A stretch of 36,105 bases of DNA. Origin: Oceanospirillaceae bacterium (GTDB lineage: Bacteria; Pseudomonadota; Gammaproteobacteria; Pseudomonadales; Balneatricaceae). Within the stretch, counting starts at the first letter, position 1; each line of letters begins with the position of its first letter. Below, piece by piece: positions 25,260-33,752 of this stretch. Location: assembly GCA_013215445.1 (NCBI GenBank), contig JABSRA010000045.1, positions 1-36,105 on the forward strand, given 5' to 3'. The position numbers and the translations under genes were made by a program. The notes under the pieces are model-generated. The model was not told the DNA's origin. It saw only the letters and a list, made by a program, of their open reading frames with translations, and did not search any database.

Positions 25260-25631
25260 TCAGATGCGGCCAGCAGCCCTAAGGCGTTGCTCTACACTGC
25301 GGTGATACATTTTGGCCAGCCAAGGCCGTAAAACCGGTAGTGACAGCAACCAGGCAAAAGGTTTTAACCACCGGACCCGCTTCATTAAGATGATGTAGGC
25401 ATCCAGCTCAGAGACTATGCTGCCGTCCTGAAGTTGCAGGTGAAGCTCAAAGAGTGCCAGTTGTGGATCAATCGACAAACTTTTTAAATACTCATCGCGC
25501 CCGCTGATATCGAACCACTCTATCTGCTTGCCGCCGAGGCCGGCGAGGCGCTCATAGAGACGCCGATCCCTGACACATGTAGGGCAGGCGCCATCGTAAA
25601 ACACTCTGATGCCCGTTGCTTTATTCTGCAT
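25260..25631 (-). CDS. DCC-family (DUF393) thiol-disulfide-type protein
   Basis: The 123-residue protein begins with the family motif VFYDGACPTCVRDRRLYERL, in which DGxCPxC gives the DxxCxxC signature. It continues with the typical IEWFDISG and a C-terminal LLSLPVLRPWLAKMYH hydrophobic stretch. Members are small thioredoxin-like proteins, mostly of unknown substrate. The ATG at 25631 has AAGG 7 bases upstream. No clear operon partner is present. Confidence 0.87.
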   Translation of the reverse strand: MQNKATGIRVFYDGACPTCVRDRRLYERLAGLGGKQIEWFDISGRDEYLKSLSIDPQLALFELHLQLQDGSIVSELDAYIILMKRVRWLKPFAWLLSLPVLRPWLAKMYHRSVEQRLRAAGRI

Positions 25632-25726
25632 ATTATCGCCTTCAGATACCTGCCTAGTTAGATTAATCGGTGACCCTATTGATTATCTCTGGTGAGCTGA
25701 CAGTTAACTCACCACATAGCTGCTGA

Positions 25727-26023
25727 CTAGTTGGCAAATAAAGCCGATAGTGGAACAGCGACAAATAGGCCAACGACAGCTATACCATGATCATCTTTAT
25801 TCTGTGGATCTGCAAGGTAGTTGACATAAAGGCGCGAGCTTATCGCCGAGCTACGCTGAGGAGCTAATAATAGATTAAACGTGCGGTTTCGCTGCAGCTG
25901 GTTCATTTTTTTACGAAAAGCTTCCGCGTCCTGCTCACGCCTTAACTTACGTCCTGTAAGCAAAAGAAAAGACCTTACTTCGGCCCGCTGAAGTCTAGCC
26001 TGTAGCTCGGTGCAATAGTTCAT
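25727..26023 (-). CDS. Hypothetical small protein, doubtful
   Basis: A 98-codon frame encodes a charged helical N-terminal half (QARLQRAEVRSFLL, RKLRREQDAEAFRKKMNQLQ) and a C-terminal hydrophobic tail (GIAVVGLFVAVPLSALFA) that could be a membrane anchor. No family is recognised and the ribosome binding site is weak. It overlaps the end of the Xre remnant in another frame. It may be real, but the flanking decay makes this uncertain. Confidence 0.35.
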   Translation of the reverse strand: MNYCTELQARLQRAEVRSFLLLTGRKLRREQDAEAFRKKMNQLQRNRTFNLLLAPQRSSAISSRLYVNYLADPQNKDDHGIAVVGLFVAVPLSALFAN

Positions 26024-26141
26024 CGCCAGCTCTAGGATCAGCGTTGAGCATCGCTAAAGTACCCGAAGGTCCTACGGGGTGGCGCTTACCTTGCTCCCAG
26101 CTACTAACTGCTGATACCGATGCGCCTATCTTCTGTGCAAA
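25995..26141 (-). pseudogene. Frameshifted Xre-family HTH (antitoxin-like) remnant
   Basis: One minus-strand frame reads FAQKIGASVSAVSSWEQGKR followed by HPVGPSGTLAMLNADPRA. This is the recognition-helix half of an Xre helix-turn-helix of the HigA/NadS type (usual form VS..TV.SWEQG.R.P.G....L). Upstream, the matching frame is closed by TAA, while the preceding codons (LK) lie in another frame, so a frameshift has broken the gene. No toxin partner is evident, and the region looks like decayed accessory DNA. Confidence 0.6.
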
Positions 26142-26243
26142 GGTTCTTTAGTCATGCAATAGCCGGGGCTATTGGCCACGCTCGCTAGATGCTAAATCAA
26201 CATCTTATAATCTCTTATCTTAAATAATAAAAGCATTGATAGC

Positions 26244-26696
26244 TTAGAAATCCCCCGCAGCGCACTGTAGACAAGTAAGCCCAGCACCACGCCAAAAGTC
26301 CACCACGCAGTCCCTATCATCTAAGACGAGCCATGGCACATAACCGGCGTTTTTCATGTCGATCAATAAGCGGCTCTTAATCTCCTCATCAGGTAGATGG
26401 TCAGTGTTTTCCGCCCGCAGATACACCTCATCAAAGGGAATATTATTAGCCTCAAGCCAGGCGATGGTATAGCGTCTATATTCATTGGGACGACCGCTGC
26501 AAATCAATATTTTATTGCCTTGCTTATGCAATATTTTCACCAACTTGAGGACGTTTTCAATCACCGCTGCATCTTTCATATATTCAAAAAATGGCAACCA
26601 ATCCTTTTCGACGCCCAGCACCCAAGATTTAACATGCTCGGCATCGAACTGTGCAAGGGTTCCGTCAACATCGACAATCACTGCTTCATTTAACAT
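26244..26696 (-). CDS. HAD phosphatase resembling the T4 Pnkp 3'-phosphatase domain
   Basis: The 150-residue protein is a stand-alone HAD-type domain: nucleophile motif VDVDGTLA near the N-terminus, then ICSGRPNEYRRYT and DDRDCVVDFWRGAGLTCLQ.AAGDF at the end. The final block matches the phosphatase domain of T4 polynucleotide kinase (DDR..VV..WR..G..C.Q.A.GDF), which removes 3'-phosphates from nucleic acid ends and 3'-nucleotides. The kinase half is absent. The ATG at 26696 has GGAG 6 bases upstream and is separated by 1 base from the stop of the previous gene. It is the last gene of the importer operon. Confidence 0.83.
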   Translation of the reverse strand: MLNEAVIVDVDGTLAQFDAEHVKSWVLGVEKDWLPFFEYMKDAAVIENVLKLVKILHKQGNKILICSGRPNEYRRYTIAWLEANNIPFDEVYLRAENTDHLPDEEIKSRLLIDMKNAGYVPWLVLDDRDCVVDFWRGAGLTCLQCAAGDF

Positions 26697-26697
26697 T

Positions 26698-27243
26698 TTA
26701 ATCTCCAATATAGGTGTTTATAGTCCAACCACCAGAGCCATCCGGTGAAAAAATATAAGGCTGGGCATTTTCAATACGAGCCCCGTAGGGTGAGCCTTTA
26801 ATTAATTGACACAACACTCTATAGGTACCGGAGTGTGCAACAATCAACGGTAATTCAAATTCAGCTTGAATGCTGACAATCGCATTAATGACCCTGGTTT
26901 GAAAATCCAACCAGGATTCCCCCTCCCTAGGCGTGTTTTCATAAACCATAGAAGTAGGGACCTGTAAGCCTTCAAGTTGCCCCCAATTGCGCTCAGCTAA
27001 ATCAGTGAACGGGATTAATAGATGATTGTTGGTGGCTATTTTTGCCGTCTCTAAGGTGCGCTGTAAGTGACTACAAGCCACCACCGACCAAGGTTTGTTA
27101 AGCGCACCTTGCGCCAACAAAGCTTGTTCTCTGCCGTTATCATTAAGCGCGGTATCGGTAATTCCCCCCACTAACCCACGTTTATTAAAATCCGTTTCAC
27201 CGTGGCGCATAAACACAAAAGGTTTATTTAACAATTTATTCAT
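26698..27243 (-). CDS. Histidine phosphatase family protein (phosphoglycerate mutase-like)
   Basis: The 181-residue protein has the catalytic RHGETD near residue 13, a second SHLQRTLETA block and the second catalytic His in VAHSGTYRVL. These are the hallmarks of the histidine phosphatase superfamily. The size fits the small phosphatases (CobC, GpmB or PhoE types) rather than a glycolytic mutase. Its start overlaps the end of the MBL gene by 8 bases, and the HAD gene follows after 1 base. In this operon it most likely dephosphorylates an imported or cleaved compound. Confidence 0.9.
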   Translation of the reverse strand: MNKLLNKPFVFMRHGETDFNKRGLVGGITDTALNDNGREQALLAQGALNKPWSVVACSHLQRTLETAKIATNNHLLIPFTDLAERNWGQLEGLQVPTSMVYENTPREGESWLDFQTRVINAIVSIQAEFELPLIVAHSGTYRVLCQLIKGSPYGARIENAQPYIFSPDGSGGWTINTYIGD

Positions 27244-28294
27244 TAATAGGTATCTCTGTATTAAAGCTAAGGCAGGGCTGTAAAACTGCTAACCATTGCT
27301 CTGGATTGTTAATTTCACAAAATAGTGGCAGACACACTCGGCACTCTAAAAGCTCGATAAGCCAATGGATATCTTGGATTCTTGGATGTACATTCCAGCG
27401 TACAAAAAGCGCCTTGTTGCCCTGTAATTCAGCCCTTGCTTGAGCGTTCATAAAACCTGTATAGAGAGTAATAAAGGGCAGTTCTTGCTGCTTTTTTATA
27501 CGCCCTATCTCGCCTTTTTGACCGTCTGCATCACCGCTAATGATAATAGCCGCTCGGTCACTGTAGGCTCTGTTGGGCATGGTTTCTAAATGCGCGCTGG
27601 CCTTAATCTGAAAAAGCTCACGCGCCAGCTGAAGTGCATCATGAGGATTCAGGCAATCCGTACCTAAGCGCCAATCATTAATCCCGAGTGAGTTTAGCCA
27701 TATGGCTATTTCCAGTGCTCGCCCTGAACCCGGCACCGGTAATAATATTTTCTGATAATTGTTTAATACCTGTAATATCCGTGACTTTTGCTCAGCCAAA
27801 CTCTGAGTATGCAGGCCATAAGAGGCATCGACTAAAGCGATACCGGCTTTGGGGGGAGAGATAAACGGAAACAACTGAGATTCAAGGGAGAAGTCCCCCG
27901 AGTAAAATACTCCCTCGCCAACATCTAAGTGAACCCATACCCCGCCTAATGAATGCCCAGCTAGACCGGTTGTCACGCAGATGCCTGCTATATGCAAAGT
28001 GCCATTAATAGGCAGTGGCAGATAACTTAAGTGCTTGGGGAGAAAAGATTGCACCTCTGCAGTGGCGTAGATCGCCACGTCTGACTCTAACGTAGACAGT
28101 GCTGCGCAATGATCAATATGGTCATGGCTGATGATAATAGCGTCTAGATCTTTAGGGAAATCCCAGCCTTTGTCTTGTCCATATTCTAAGCTGCCACCCG
28201 CATCAAGTAACAGCTTGATGCCTTTATATTCGAGTAGAATAGCGGCTGGTGATTTTTTGCCATAACCACTCAATACAGTAATTTGAGCCTTCAT
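27236..28294 (-). CDS. Metallo-beta-lactamase-fold hydrolase, possibly beta-CASP-like
   Basis: The 352-residue protein carries the metal motif HDHIDH (about residue 57) and GHSLGG and SGDFSLES blocks of an MBL hydrolase. A C-terminal half then reads LLPVPGSGRALEIAIWL, IIISGDADGQKGEI and RWNVHPRIQDIHWLIELLE. That order resembles the beta-CASP nucleases (RNase J and CPSF types), where a late His closes the active site. Family membership beyond MBL is inferred. Its ATG overlaps the ATPase stop as ATGA. It could cleave a phosphodiester or cyclic phosphate. Confidence 0.82.
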   Translation of the reverse strand: MKAQITVLSGYGKKSPAAILLEYKGIKLLLDAGGSLEYGQDKGWDFPKDLDAIIISHDHIDHCAALSTLESDVAIYATAEVQSFLPKHLSYLPLPINGTLHIAGICVTTGLAGHSLGGVWVHLDVGEGVFYSGDFSLESQLFPFISPPKAGIALVDASYGLHTQSLAEQKSRILQVLNNYQKILLPVPGSGRALEIAIWLNSLGINDWRLGTDCLNPHDALQLARELFQIKASAHLETMPNRAYSDRAAIIISGDADGQKGEIGRIKKQQELPFITLYTGFMNAQARAELQGNKALFVRWNVHPRIQDIHWLIELLECRVCLPLFCEINNPEQWLAVLQPCLSFNTEIPINE

Positions 28295-29325
28295 CTGGCA
28301 TCCTCAAGTAACTTCGCCTGATGAATAAACACTCTGGTTTTAGCACCGATATTTAAAGGGCGCTGGTGATACGACTGTATTTTTTGACCGTTGAGCAGCT
28401 TTAGGCTGATTTCATAGCGCTCCCCTTTGTACACACAAGCGCAAACACAGGCCTCTAACCCTTGATCATTGCTAATAACCACAAATTGCGGACGGATAAA
28501 AACTTGCCTTGAACATTCACTTAACTTAGCAGACAACAGCACCTGCAACTTCTCGGCTGTCAAAACATCTTGGTCACTGACGACGGGGACTTTCAGTACA
28601 CAACCACTGCCAATAAACCCCGCTAACCAAGCGTTTTTGGGGGAGCCATAAATTTGTTGTGCGCTGCCCGTTTGCTCTATTTTCCCCTGGTTTAACACCA
28701 CGATGGTATCGGCAAGGGACATCGCCTCACCTTGATCGTGGGTAACATATATCATGGTCGCACCGGTACGCTGATGAAAGCTCCTAAAGTGCTCTTCCAT
28801 CGTCGCCCTTAAATGCCGATCTAGATTAGCCAACGGCTCATCAAGTAACACCACTTGAGGCTCTGTTACTAGGCATCTAGCCAGTGCTACACGCTGACGC
28901 TGACCACCACTCAAGGAGCTGGGGTCGCGTTTCGCCAACGGTTCAAGTTGTACCGTCTCTAGCGCGCGCTTTATTCGCAAGCGCTTTTCATCGCCTTTAA
29001 TACCGGCGACCCGCAATGGATAGCCGATGTTCTCTTCAACACTCATATGTGGCCACAGAGCATAAGATTGAAAGACCATCCCAAACTTTCGCAACTCTGG
29101 GGGCACATGGATACCCTCAGCATGTAAAGGTTGATCTGCGAGGTAAATACGACCAGAGGTGGGATTTTCGAAACCTGCCAGCATCCGCAGCAGGGTCGAT
29201 TTGCCACTGCCGCTGGGGCCTAATAACGCAACAAATTCACCCGCTTTTACCTCCAAGCTAATATCATTGACAACCTGTTGATCAACAAATGTTTTACTGA
29301 GATTACGGATACTTAAGTGAGCCAA
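28291..29325 (-). CDS. ABC importer ATPase, AfuC/FbpC/PotA-like
   Basis: The 344-residue ATPase has Walker A GPSGSGKST, signature LSGGQRQR, Walker B VVLLDEPLANLD and H-loop VTHDQGEA, and a C-terminal beta-rich TOBE-type domain. The start is TTG at 29325, with AAGGAG 7 bases upstream; the N-terminus MAHLSIRNLSKTF then matches the family. It overlaps the permease gene by 13 bases and the MBL gene by 4. It energises the importer formed with the two genes upstream. The group includes iron, polyamine, 2-aminoethylphosphonate and sugar-phosphate importers. Confidence 0.92.
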   Translation of the reverse strand: MAHLSIRNLSKTFVDQQVVNDISLEVKAGEFVALLGPSGSGKSTLLRMLAGFENPTSGRIYLADQPLHAEGIHVPPELRKFGMVFQSYALWPHMSVEENIGYPLRVAGIKGDEKRLRIKRALETVQLEPLAKRDPSSLSGGQRQRVALARCLVTEPQVVLLDEPLANLDRHLRATMEEHFRSFHQRTGATMIYVTHDQGEAMSLADTIVVLNQGKIEQTGSAQQIYGSPKNAWLAGFIGSGCVLKVPVVSDQDVLTAEKLQVLLSAKLSECSRQVFIRPQFVVISNDQGLEACVCACVYKGERYEISLKLLNGQKIQSYHQRPLNIGAKTRVFIHQAKLLEDAR

Positions 29326-31013
29326 GGTATCACTCCTTTTGGTAATTTAGCGGCGAATAAGCTCAACAGTGCCATGAGTGTTGCCACTAAGATCACCACC
29401 AGTACCGACAGTGCAGATGCGAGCACACTATCGCCGCTTTCATCTAAATTGAACATCATCACCCCGAGAGTTTCATTGCCGGCACTCCACAACAATGCGG
29501 AAACCGTAAGTTCGTTAACCGAGATTAAGAAGACTAATAACCCACCGGCAAAAATTGCGGGCGCCGTTAAGGGCCATAATATGTGTCGTAGTAATTGCAG
29601 GGGTTTAGCACCCACTATTTTAGCCGCCTCAACAAATGATTTATCCAGCTGGCTTAAAGAGGCACTAACAGGCTTCAAACAAACACTTAGAAAACAACAT
29701 AAATAACCTAAAAATATAATCCAAATACTTCCGTAAATATGGATATTAACCAAGGGAATAGGTTTGGCAAAAAGTAAAATTAAGGCGACTGCTAAGACGA
29801 TGCCGGGGATAGCGAAAGGTATTTCAATGATACTCACTATCAAGGTTCGCCATTGCAACGAATAGGATGAAATCTGATAGGCAATCGGCAAAGATACCAA
29901 CATCAATACAATGGCTGAGCTACTCGCCAGAGAAAAGCTATTAATGAAAGCTCTCAGCGTTGACTCCTGGCGAAACAGAATTTCAACATAGGCAGCTGTC
30001 GTGACGGTTTCAGTATTCAACGCCATACCTAACGCAGGCACTAAAGAGCTAATGATTAGCGCCAGTAAGGGGGCGATTAATATAAAACACAAAATGATCG
30101 CTAGCGTACTTTCAGTCAACAACCGCCACTTACCCAACGAGAACAATATTTTCTGCTGCTCTGGCCCTGCTAACGGATAACTAGCCCTTTTACTTAACCA
30201 TTGTTGCGCCAACACAGTGGCAAAAACAATCAATGCGATAAGTATCGACAAGCTGGCTACTTCACCGAGCATATCACTGCCAAATCCGGCCATTTTTTGG
30301 TATACCAGTGTCGGTAAAACCACATAACCCGCTGGAATTCCCAACATAGCGGGAATTCCGAAGTTACCTAATCCAGCGACAAACGCCAAAGCGGTACCAG
30401 AGATCAGTCCGGGCCACGCCAGGGGGATAATAATATCTCGCCATACTTGTGTCGATTGCGCACCACAGACCCGCGCCGCTTCAATATAGTGATTAGGTAG
30501 ACAAATTAGCTGCGCGCGCAATGCCAAATAAACTAATGGAGCATGTTGGATACCCAGTAAAAGAGCGATACCGAAGGCGCTATACATGGGCTGAGGGCTG
30601 CCTAATGCAGGCGCGATACCCAGAGTATTTAAGATTGGGCTGGCGGGCCCAAAAAGTTGCAGCCAACTTAAAGCGGTGATCTGCGGGGGAATCATCATCG
30701 GTAGCATAAAACAAAATACCCACAATGCGGGGAGGCGAATATTGGTTAAGGTGAGCACAAAAGCGAAACTACTGCCGAGTAACACCGCAATTAAAGTTCC
30801 TAGCCCAGCGGTATACAAACTATGGCCCAGCGCCAACCACGTAATAGGCTCCTTAAAAACACTCACCAAGGTAGAATTTTCACCGAGTGTTATATTTTGC
30901 AGCGCTTTCACTAACAACTGGATGCTGGGTAGCACACTGAGTAAAAAAACGATTAACAATAAGAAAAACGTTAACCAAGCCTTCTGGTTAACGTTTTTAA
31001 GCAGAGATCTCAA
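29313..31013 (-). CDS. ABC importer permease, fused double domain (AfuB-like)
   Basis: The 566-residue permease is a tandem of two BPD-type domains with about 12 membrane helices in total. Each half has an EAA loop: EAARVCGAQSTQVWRDIIIP in the first and EAAKIVGAKPLQLLRHILWP in the second. One polypeptide therefore supplies both membrane subunits, as in AfuB, FbpB and AepW. The start is TTG at 31013, with GGAGG 5 bases upstream lying inside the last codons of the binding-protein gene. The downstream overlap with the ATPase is 13 bases. Confidence 0.92.
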   Translation of the reverse strand: MRSLLKNVNQKAWLTFFLLLIVFLLSVLPSIQLLVKALQNITLGENSTLVSVFKEPITWLALGHSLYTAGLGTLIAVLLGSSFAFVLTLTNIRLPALWVFCFMLPMMIPPQITALSWLQLFGPASPILNTLGIAPALGSPQPMYSAFGIALLLGIQHAPLVYLALRAQLICLPNHYIEAARVCGAQSTQVWRDIIIPLAWPGLISGTALAFVAGLGNFGIPAMLGIPAGYVVLPTLVYQKMAGFGSDMLGEVASLSILIALIVFATVLAQQWLSKRASYPLAGPEQQKILFSLGKWRLLTESTLAIILCFILIAPLLALIISSLVPALGMALNTETVTTAAYVEILFRQESTLRAFINSFSLASSSAIVLMLVSLPIAYQISSYSLQWRTLIVSIIEIPFAIPGIVLAVALILLFAKPIPLVNIHIYGSIWIIFLGYLCCFLSVCLKPVSASLSQLDKSFVEAAKIVGAKPLQLLRHILWPLTAPAIFAGGLLVFLISVNELTVSALLWSAGNETLGVMMFNLDESGDSVLASALSVLVVILVATLMALLSLFAAKLPKGVIPWLT

Positions 31014-31014
31014 A

Positions 31015-31995
31015 TTAGCCTCCGAAGATATCGCTAAAACGCTTTTTGTTAGCGGTATTCGCTTTCAGCGTGGCAGCGGCATTAAATGGCATCAGTTTAA
31101 TATTTTCACGTTTAGGGAAACCTTTAGGGACGCCAATATCAGCACGTGCAGGCAAGTAACCTTGTGCTAATACTAATTTTTGACCCTTTTCAGACAGTAA
31201 GAAATCGACAAACTTTTTAGCAGCAGCAGGGTTTTTGGCTTTAGCCATGATCGCCACAGGCTCTGTCACCATACTCACCCCCTCTCTAGGGAATATAAAC
31301 TCTATAGGGGATCCCTTAGCCGCTTCTCTGATCGCCAAAAAATCTACAATCACACCATAGGACTTAGTACCAGAAGCAACCGCTTTTAAGACACCGCCAT
31401 TACCCCCTTGCGCCATTGCACCGTTATCTTTGAGGCTCTGATAATAGTTCCAGCCAAGATCTGGGTTATCGGTCAAGGTGGCTAAATGGATTAACGCCGC
31501 ACCAGAATAGAGAGGCGATGGCATCACTAGTTGAGATTTATAATCGGCAGCGGTTAAGTCACTCCACGCACTCGGAGAATGCAGAGCACTGGTATGGCGA
31601 ACAATTCCCGAGGTGATTAACTTAGTACCATGGTAATAACCATCCCCATGATACAAGCTGGCATCAAAGTGTGAGCGGTTGAGACTTGGGTAAGCCAACA
31701 AATGCTTATCGGTGATTAAAGACTCCATTGTCACAGTATCAGCAATCAATAAAACATCCGGTTTAACGACACCGCTATCCAATTCCGCTCGTAGCTTGGT
31801 CATTAGTTTAGTGGTGCCATCTCGTACCCACTGCACATCGATATTCGGATACTGCGCTTCAAAGGCATCCACCGTCTTTTGCGCGTCTTTGTTGGGTTGT
31901 GAGGTATATAACGTTAACACTTCTTGTGCCTGCGCCATCATAGGTAAAGCCAGTGATATAACAGCACTAAATACTAAATTTTTATTGATCAGCAT
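31015..31995 (-). CDS. ABC importer substrate-binding protein, AfuA-like
   Basis: The 326-residue protein has a signal peptide (VFSAVISLALPMMAQAQ) and a family 1/iron-type binding fold: LTLYTSQPNKDAQKTVDAFEA at the mature N-terminus, KPDVLLIADTVTMESL, GVIVDFLAIREAAKGSPIEF and FVDFLLSEKGQKLVL. Members labelled ferric-binding include AfuA, which in Actinobacillus is reported to bind hexose phosphates, and 2-aminoethylphosphonate binders. I do not see a clear iron-ligand Tyr pair. The ATG at 31995 has AGGAGAG 8 bases upstream. It is the first gene of the six-gene operon and is divergent from the DeoR gene. Confidence 0.9.
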   Translation of the reverse strand: MLINKNLVFSAVISLALPMMAQAQEVLTLYTSQPNKDAQKTVDAFEAQYPNIDVQWVRDGTTKLMTKLRAELDSGVVKPDVLLIADTVTMESLITDKHLLAYPSLNRSHFDASLYHGDGYYHGTKLITSGIVRHTSALHSPSAWSDLTAADYKSQLVMPSPLYSGAALIHLATLTDNPDLGWNYYQSLKDNGAMAQGGNGGVLKAVASGTKSYGVIVDFLAIREAAKGSPIEFIFPREGVSMVTEPVAIMAKAKNPAAAKKFVDFLLSEKGQKLVLAQGYLPARADIGVPKGFPKRENIKLMPFNAAATLKANTANKKRFSDIFGG

Positions 31996-32063
31996 GTTGT
32001 TTCTCTCCTATTGGTTGATAGCGTCATCATAGGTTCACAACATGACATTAAAATGACCTTAAT

Positions 32064-32093
32064 CTTTCGTTTGTTTGTTATTTGCTTTCGTTT
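32064..32093. promoter_or_regulatory. Likely DeoR operator: direct repeats CTTTCGTTT
   Basis: CTTTCGTTT occurs at 32064-32072 and again at 32085-32093, 21 bp apart, so on the same face of the DNA. TTTCGTTT-type direct repeats are characteristic of DeoR-family sites such as those of AgaR. They lie between the DeoR gene and the importer operon. Confidence 0.65.
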
Positions 32094-32110
32094 CGATAAA
32101 GAGGTTATAA

Positions 32111-32905
32111 ATGTCGACAAATCACCGCCAAGAAAAAATCGTACAGTGGGTCAACAGCCAGGGAAGACAAAATTTATTTGATTTAGCCAATAAGTTCTCA
32201 GTGTCAGTGCAGACAGTTCGCAGCGACATACGCGCCTTGGCGGAACAAGGCTTATTGTTACGTAGCCATGGAGAAGCCATTCCTTTTCCGGATAGAGAAA
32301 ATATTAGCTACAATCAGCGAATAATTAAAAACATCAAAGGAAAAATCCTGATTGCTAAACTTTGTGCATCGCAAATAAGCGATTATCAATCGCTATTTTT
32401 AGGCAGTGGCTCAAGCGTCGCGCAACTCTCTAAACTGTTGCATGGTTTTAGTGGCTTACAAGTGATGACCACCAATTTACATGTGGCTCACAATATTAGC
32501 GAAAGCAGTGATGTAAAACTCACTGTTGCCGGTGGTCGGTTAAGGTTGAGAGACAAAGATATTATTGGCGGAGACGCGCTGCAATTTTTTCTAAAGTACC
32601 GCGCCGATATCGGGATAGTTTCTGTTGGTGCACTGGATAAACAGGGAAATTTATATGATTACAACGATGATGAAATAATGTCTAGGCAAGCTTTACTCTC
32701 CTATTGTCGCTATAAAATACTCTTAGTTGATAGCTGTAAATTCGACAAAGAGGCCCGCTGTTGCTCTGGCCATTTAACAGATTTTGATTGCATCATCAGT
32801 GATAAAAAATTGCCTTTGAAATTATACAACCAGCTGATTGCCGCTCAAATAATTGTCATCCATGACGAGAGTTCCATGAAGAACATGCAACAGTCACTCT
32901 CCTAA
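32111..32905 (+). CDS. DeoR-family transcriptional regulator
   Basis: The 264-residue protein has the DeoR helix-turn-helix (QNLFDLANKFSVSVQTVRSD, then IRALAEQGLLLRSHGEA) in the first 60 residues. A DeoR C-terminal sensor domain, related to sugar-phosphate isomerases, follows (FLGSGSSVAQLSKLL, VMTTNLHVA, AGGRLRL, DIGIVSVGALD). DeoR regulators usually respond to phosphorylated sugars or nucleosides. It is divergent from the importer operon with 115 bases between them, and its likely operator lies there. AGAGG upstream supports the ATG at 32111. The ligand is probably the imported phosphorylated compound or its product. Confidence 0.93.
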   Translation: MSTNHRQEKIVQWVNSQGRQNLFDLANKFSVSVQTVRSDIRALAEQGLLLRSHGEAIPFPDRENISYNQRIIKNIKGKILIAKLCASQISDYQSLFLGSGSSVAQLSKLLHGFSGLQVMTTNLHVAHNISESSDVKLTVAGGRLRLRDKDIIGGDALQFFLKYRADIGIVSVGALDKQGNLYDYNDDEIMSRQALLSYCRYKILLVDSCKFDKEARCCSGHLTDFDCIISDKKLPLKLYNQLIAAQIIVIHDESSMKNMQQSLS

Positions 32906-32986
32906 CCAATCAACGCTAATGGCAAATAGTCAGAAAGCGCATAATCTAGCGCTGTAAGCACCCTCATGGGACTTATAATTAACAGA

Positions 32987-33009
32987 AAAATGTCTGAGAC
33001 AGGCATTTT
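32987..33009. terminator. Hairpin after the DeoR-type gene
   Basis: AAAATGTCTG-AGA-CAGGCATTTT pairs over 10 bp with one G-T wobble, 80 bases past the deoR-type stop. The T-rich arm could serve termination; the T-run is better on the minus strand. Confidence 0.45.
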
Positions 33010-33682
33010 CAAACCATAATGCCAAAAATTTGCTTTGAACCAGTCCTTTCAATGAGTCTTAAGTCAAAGGGATTTCACAGAAGAATCCTGCGGATTTAAC
33101 ACTAAATAGGTAATCTACAGACTAGTAGCCTCACCGTTAGCAGCGTCGATAATGAGTAATCTTTCTCTAGCTTGTATATAATCAGGTCGGAAATAATTTA
33201 CAGTTTAAAGTAATACCTTAATCCATTTAATTAATAGTCTTTTTGCCTACTCATGCAAGGCGTCACACCGACCCATCACTCGACCAAAATGGTGCGCTGC
33301 TTTAGGCTGTATCGCCTTGTGCCATTGCTCTGTATCTATACTTAAGCGAATTAAAACGTCCCTGTCCCCTAGAATGTGCGTAGTCAATCACTCCGGTGAC
33401 ATACCAAGGGGGAAGTTTGCTCTGTCTTAAAAGCGCAGCTTTAGGGGCAATTCCAGTCACACTTGTGTCATCCCTTTTGCCTCGTAGCTCGATTTTATGT
33501 GCAGCGATACATTTAACTACAGTAATAATAAATACACGTTATATCTGCTGGTTTATTGATAATTTGCAGTGAAGAAAATAGCCTAGCCCATATTTTCCGT
33601 TCCCATCCTACTATCCTTTTCGGATGATCCCGACACAGAGCGGGAGTTTGAAGATAATGATGTCTTACCAAAACAGCCTTGG

Positions 33683-33711
33683 TCGACATTTATATTGATT
33701 TGGTTTACAAT
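33683..33711 (+). promoter_or_regulatory. Sigma-70-type promoter upstream of nanE
   Basis: TCGACA at 33683-33688 and TACAAT at 33706-33711 are separated by 17 bases; each matches 5 of 6 consensus positions. Transcription would begin near 33718, about 35 bases before the nanE start. Confidence 0.6.
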
Positions 33712-33752
33712 TTTATAACTTTGGATAACCATAATTACTAACAGTGGGATAC

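Larger units (their letters stand above)
32906..33752. other. Long intergenic region between deoR-type gene and nanE
   Basis: About 850 bases with no convincing gene. It contains the hairpin at 32987-33009, a weak CCCG/CGGG hairpin near 33630 and the nanE promoter at 33683-33711. The middle may be decayed sequence, but no family match was recognised. Confidence 0.5.

Noticed and set aside
30676..31170. 164-codon plus-strand frame antisense to the permease and binding-protein genes
   Set aside because: It opposes two well-supported genes and shows no domain or ribosome binding site.
31015..31995. Ferric-iron binding protein FbpA
   Set aside because: The fold matches, but the tyrosine pair expected for ferric iron is not evident and the operon is rich in phosphatases, so an iron assignment is not supported.
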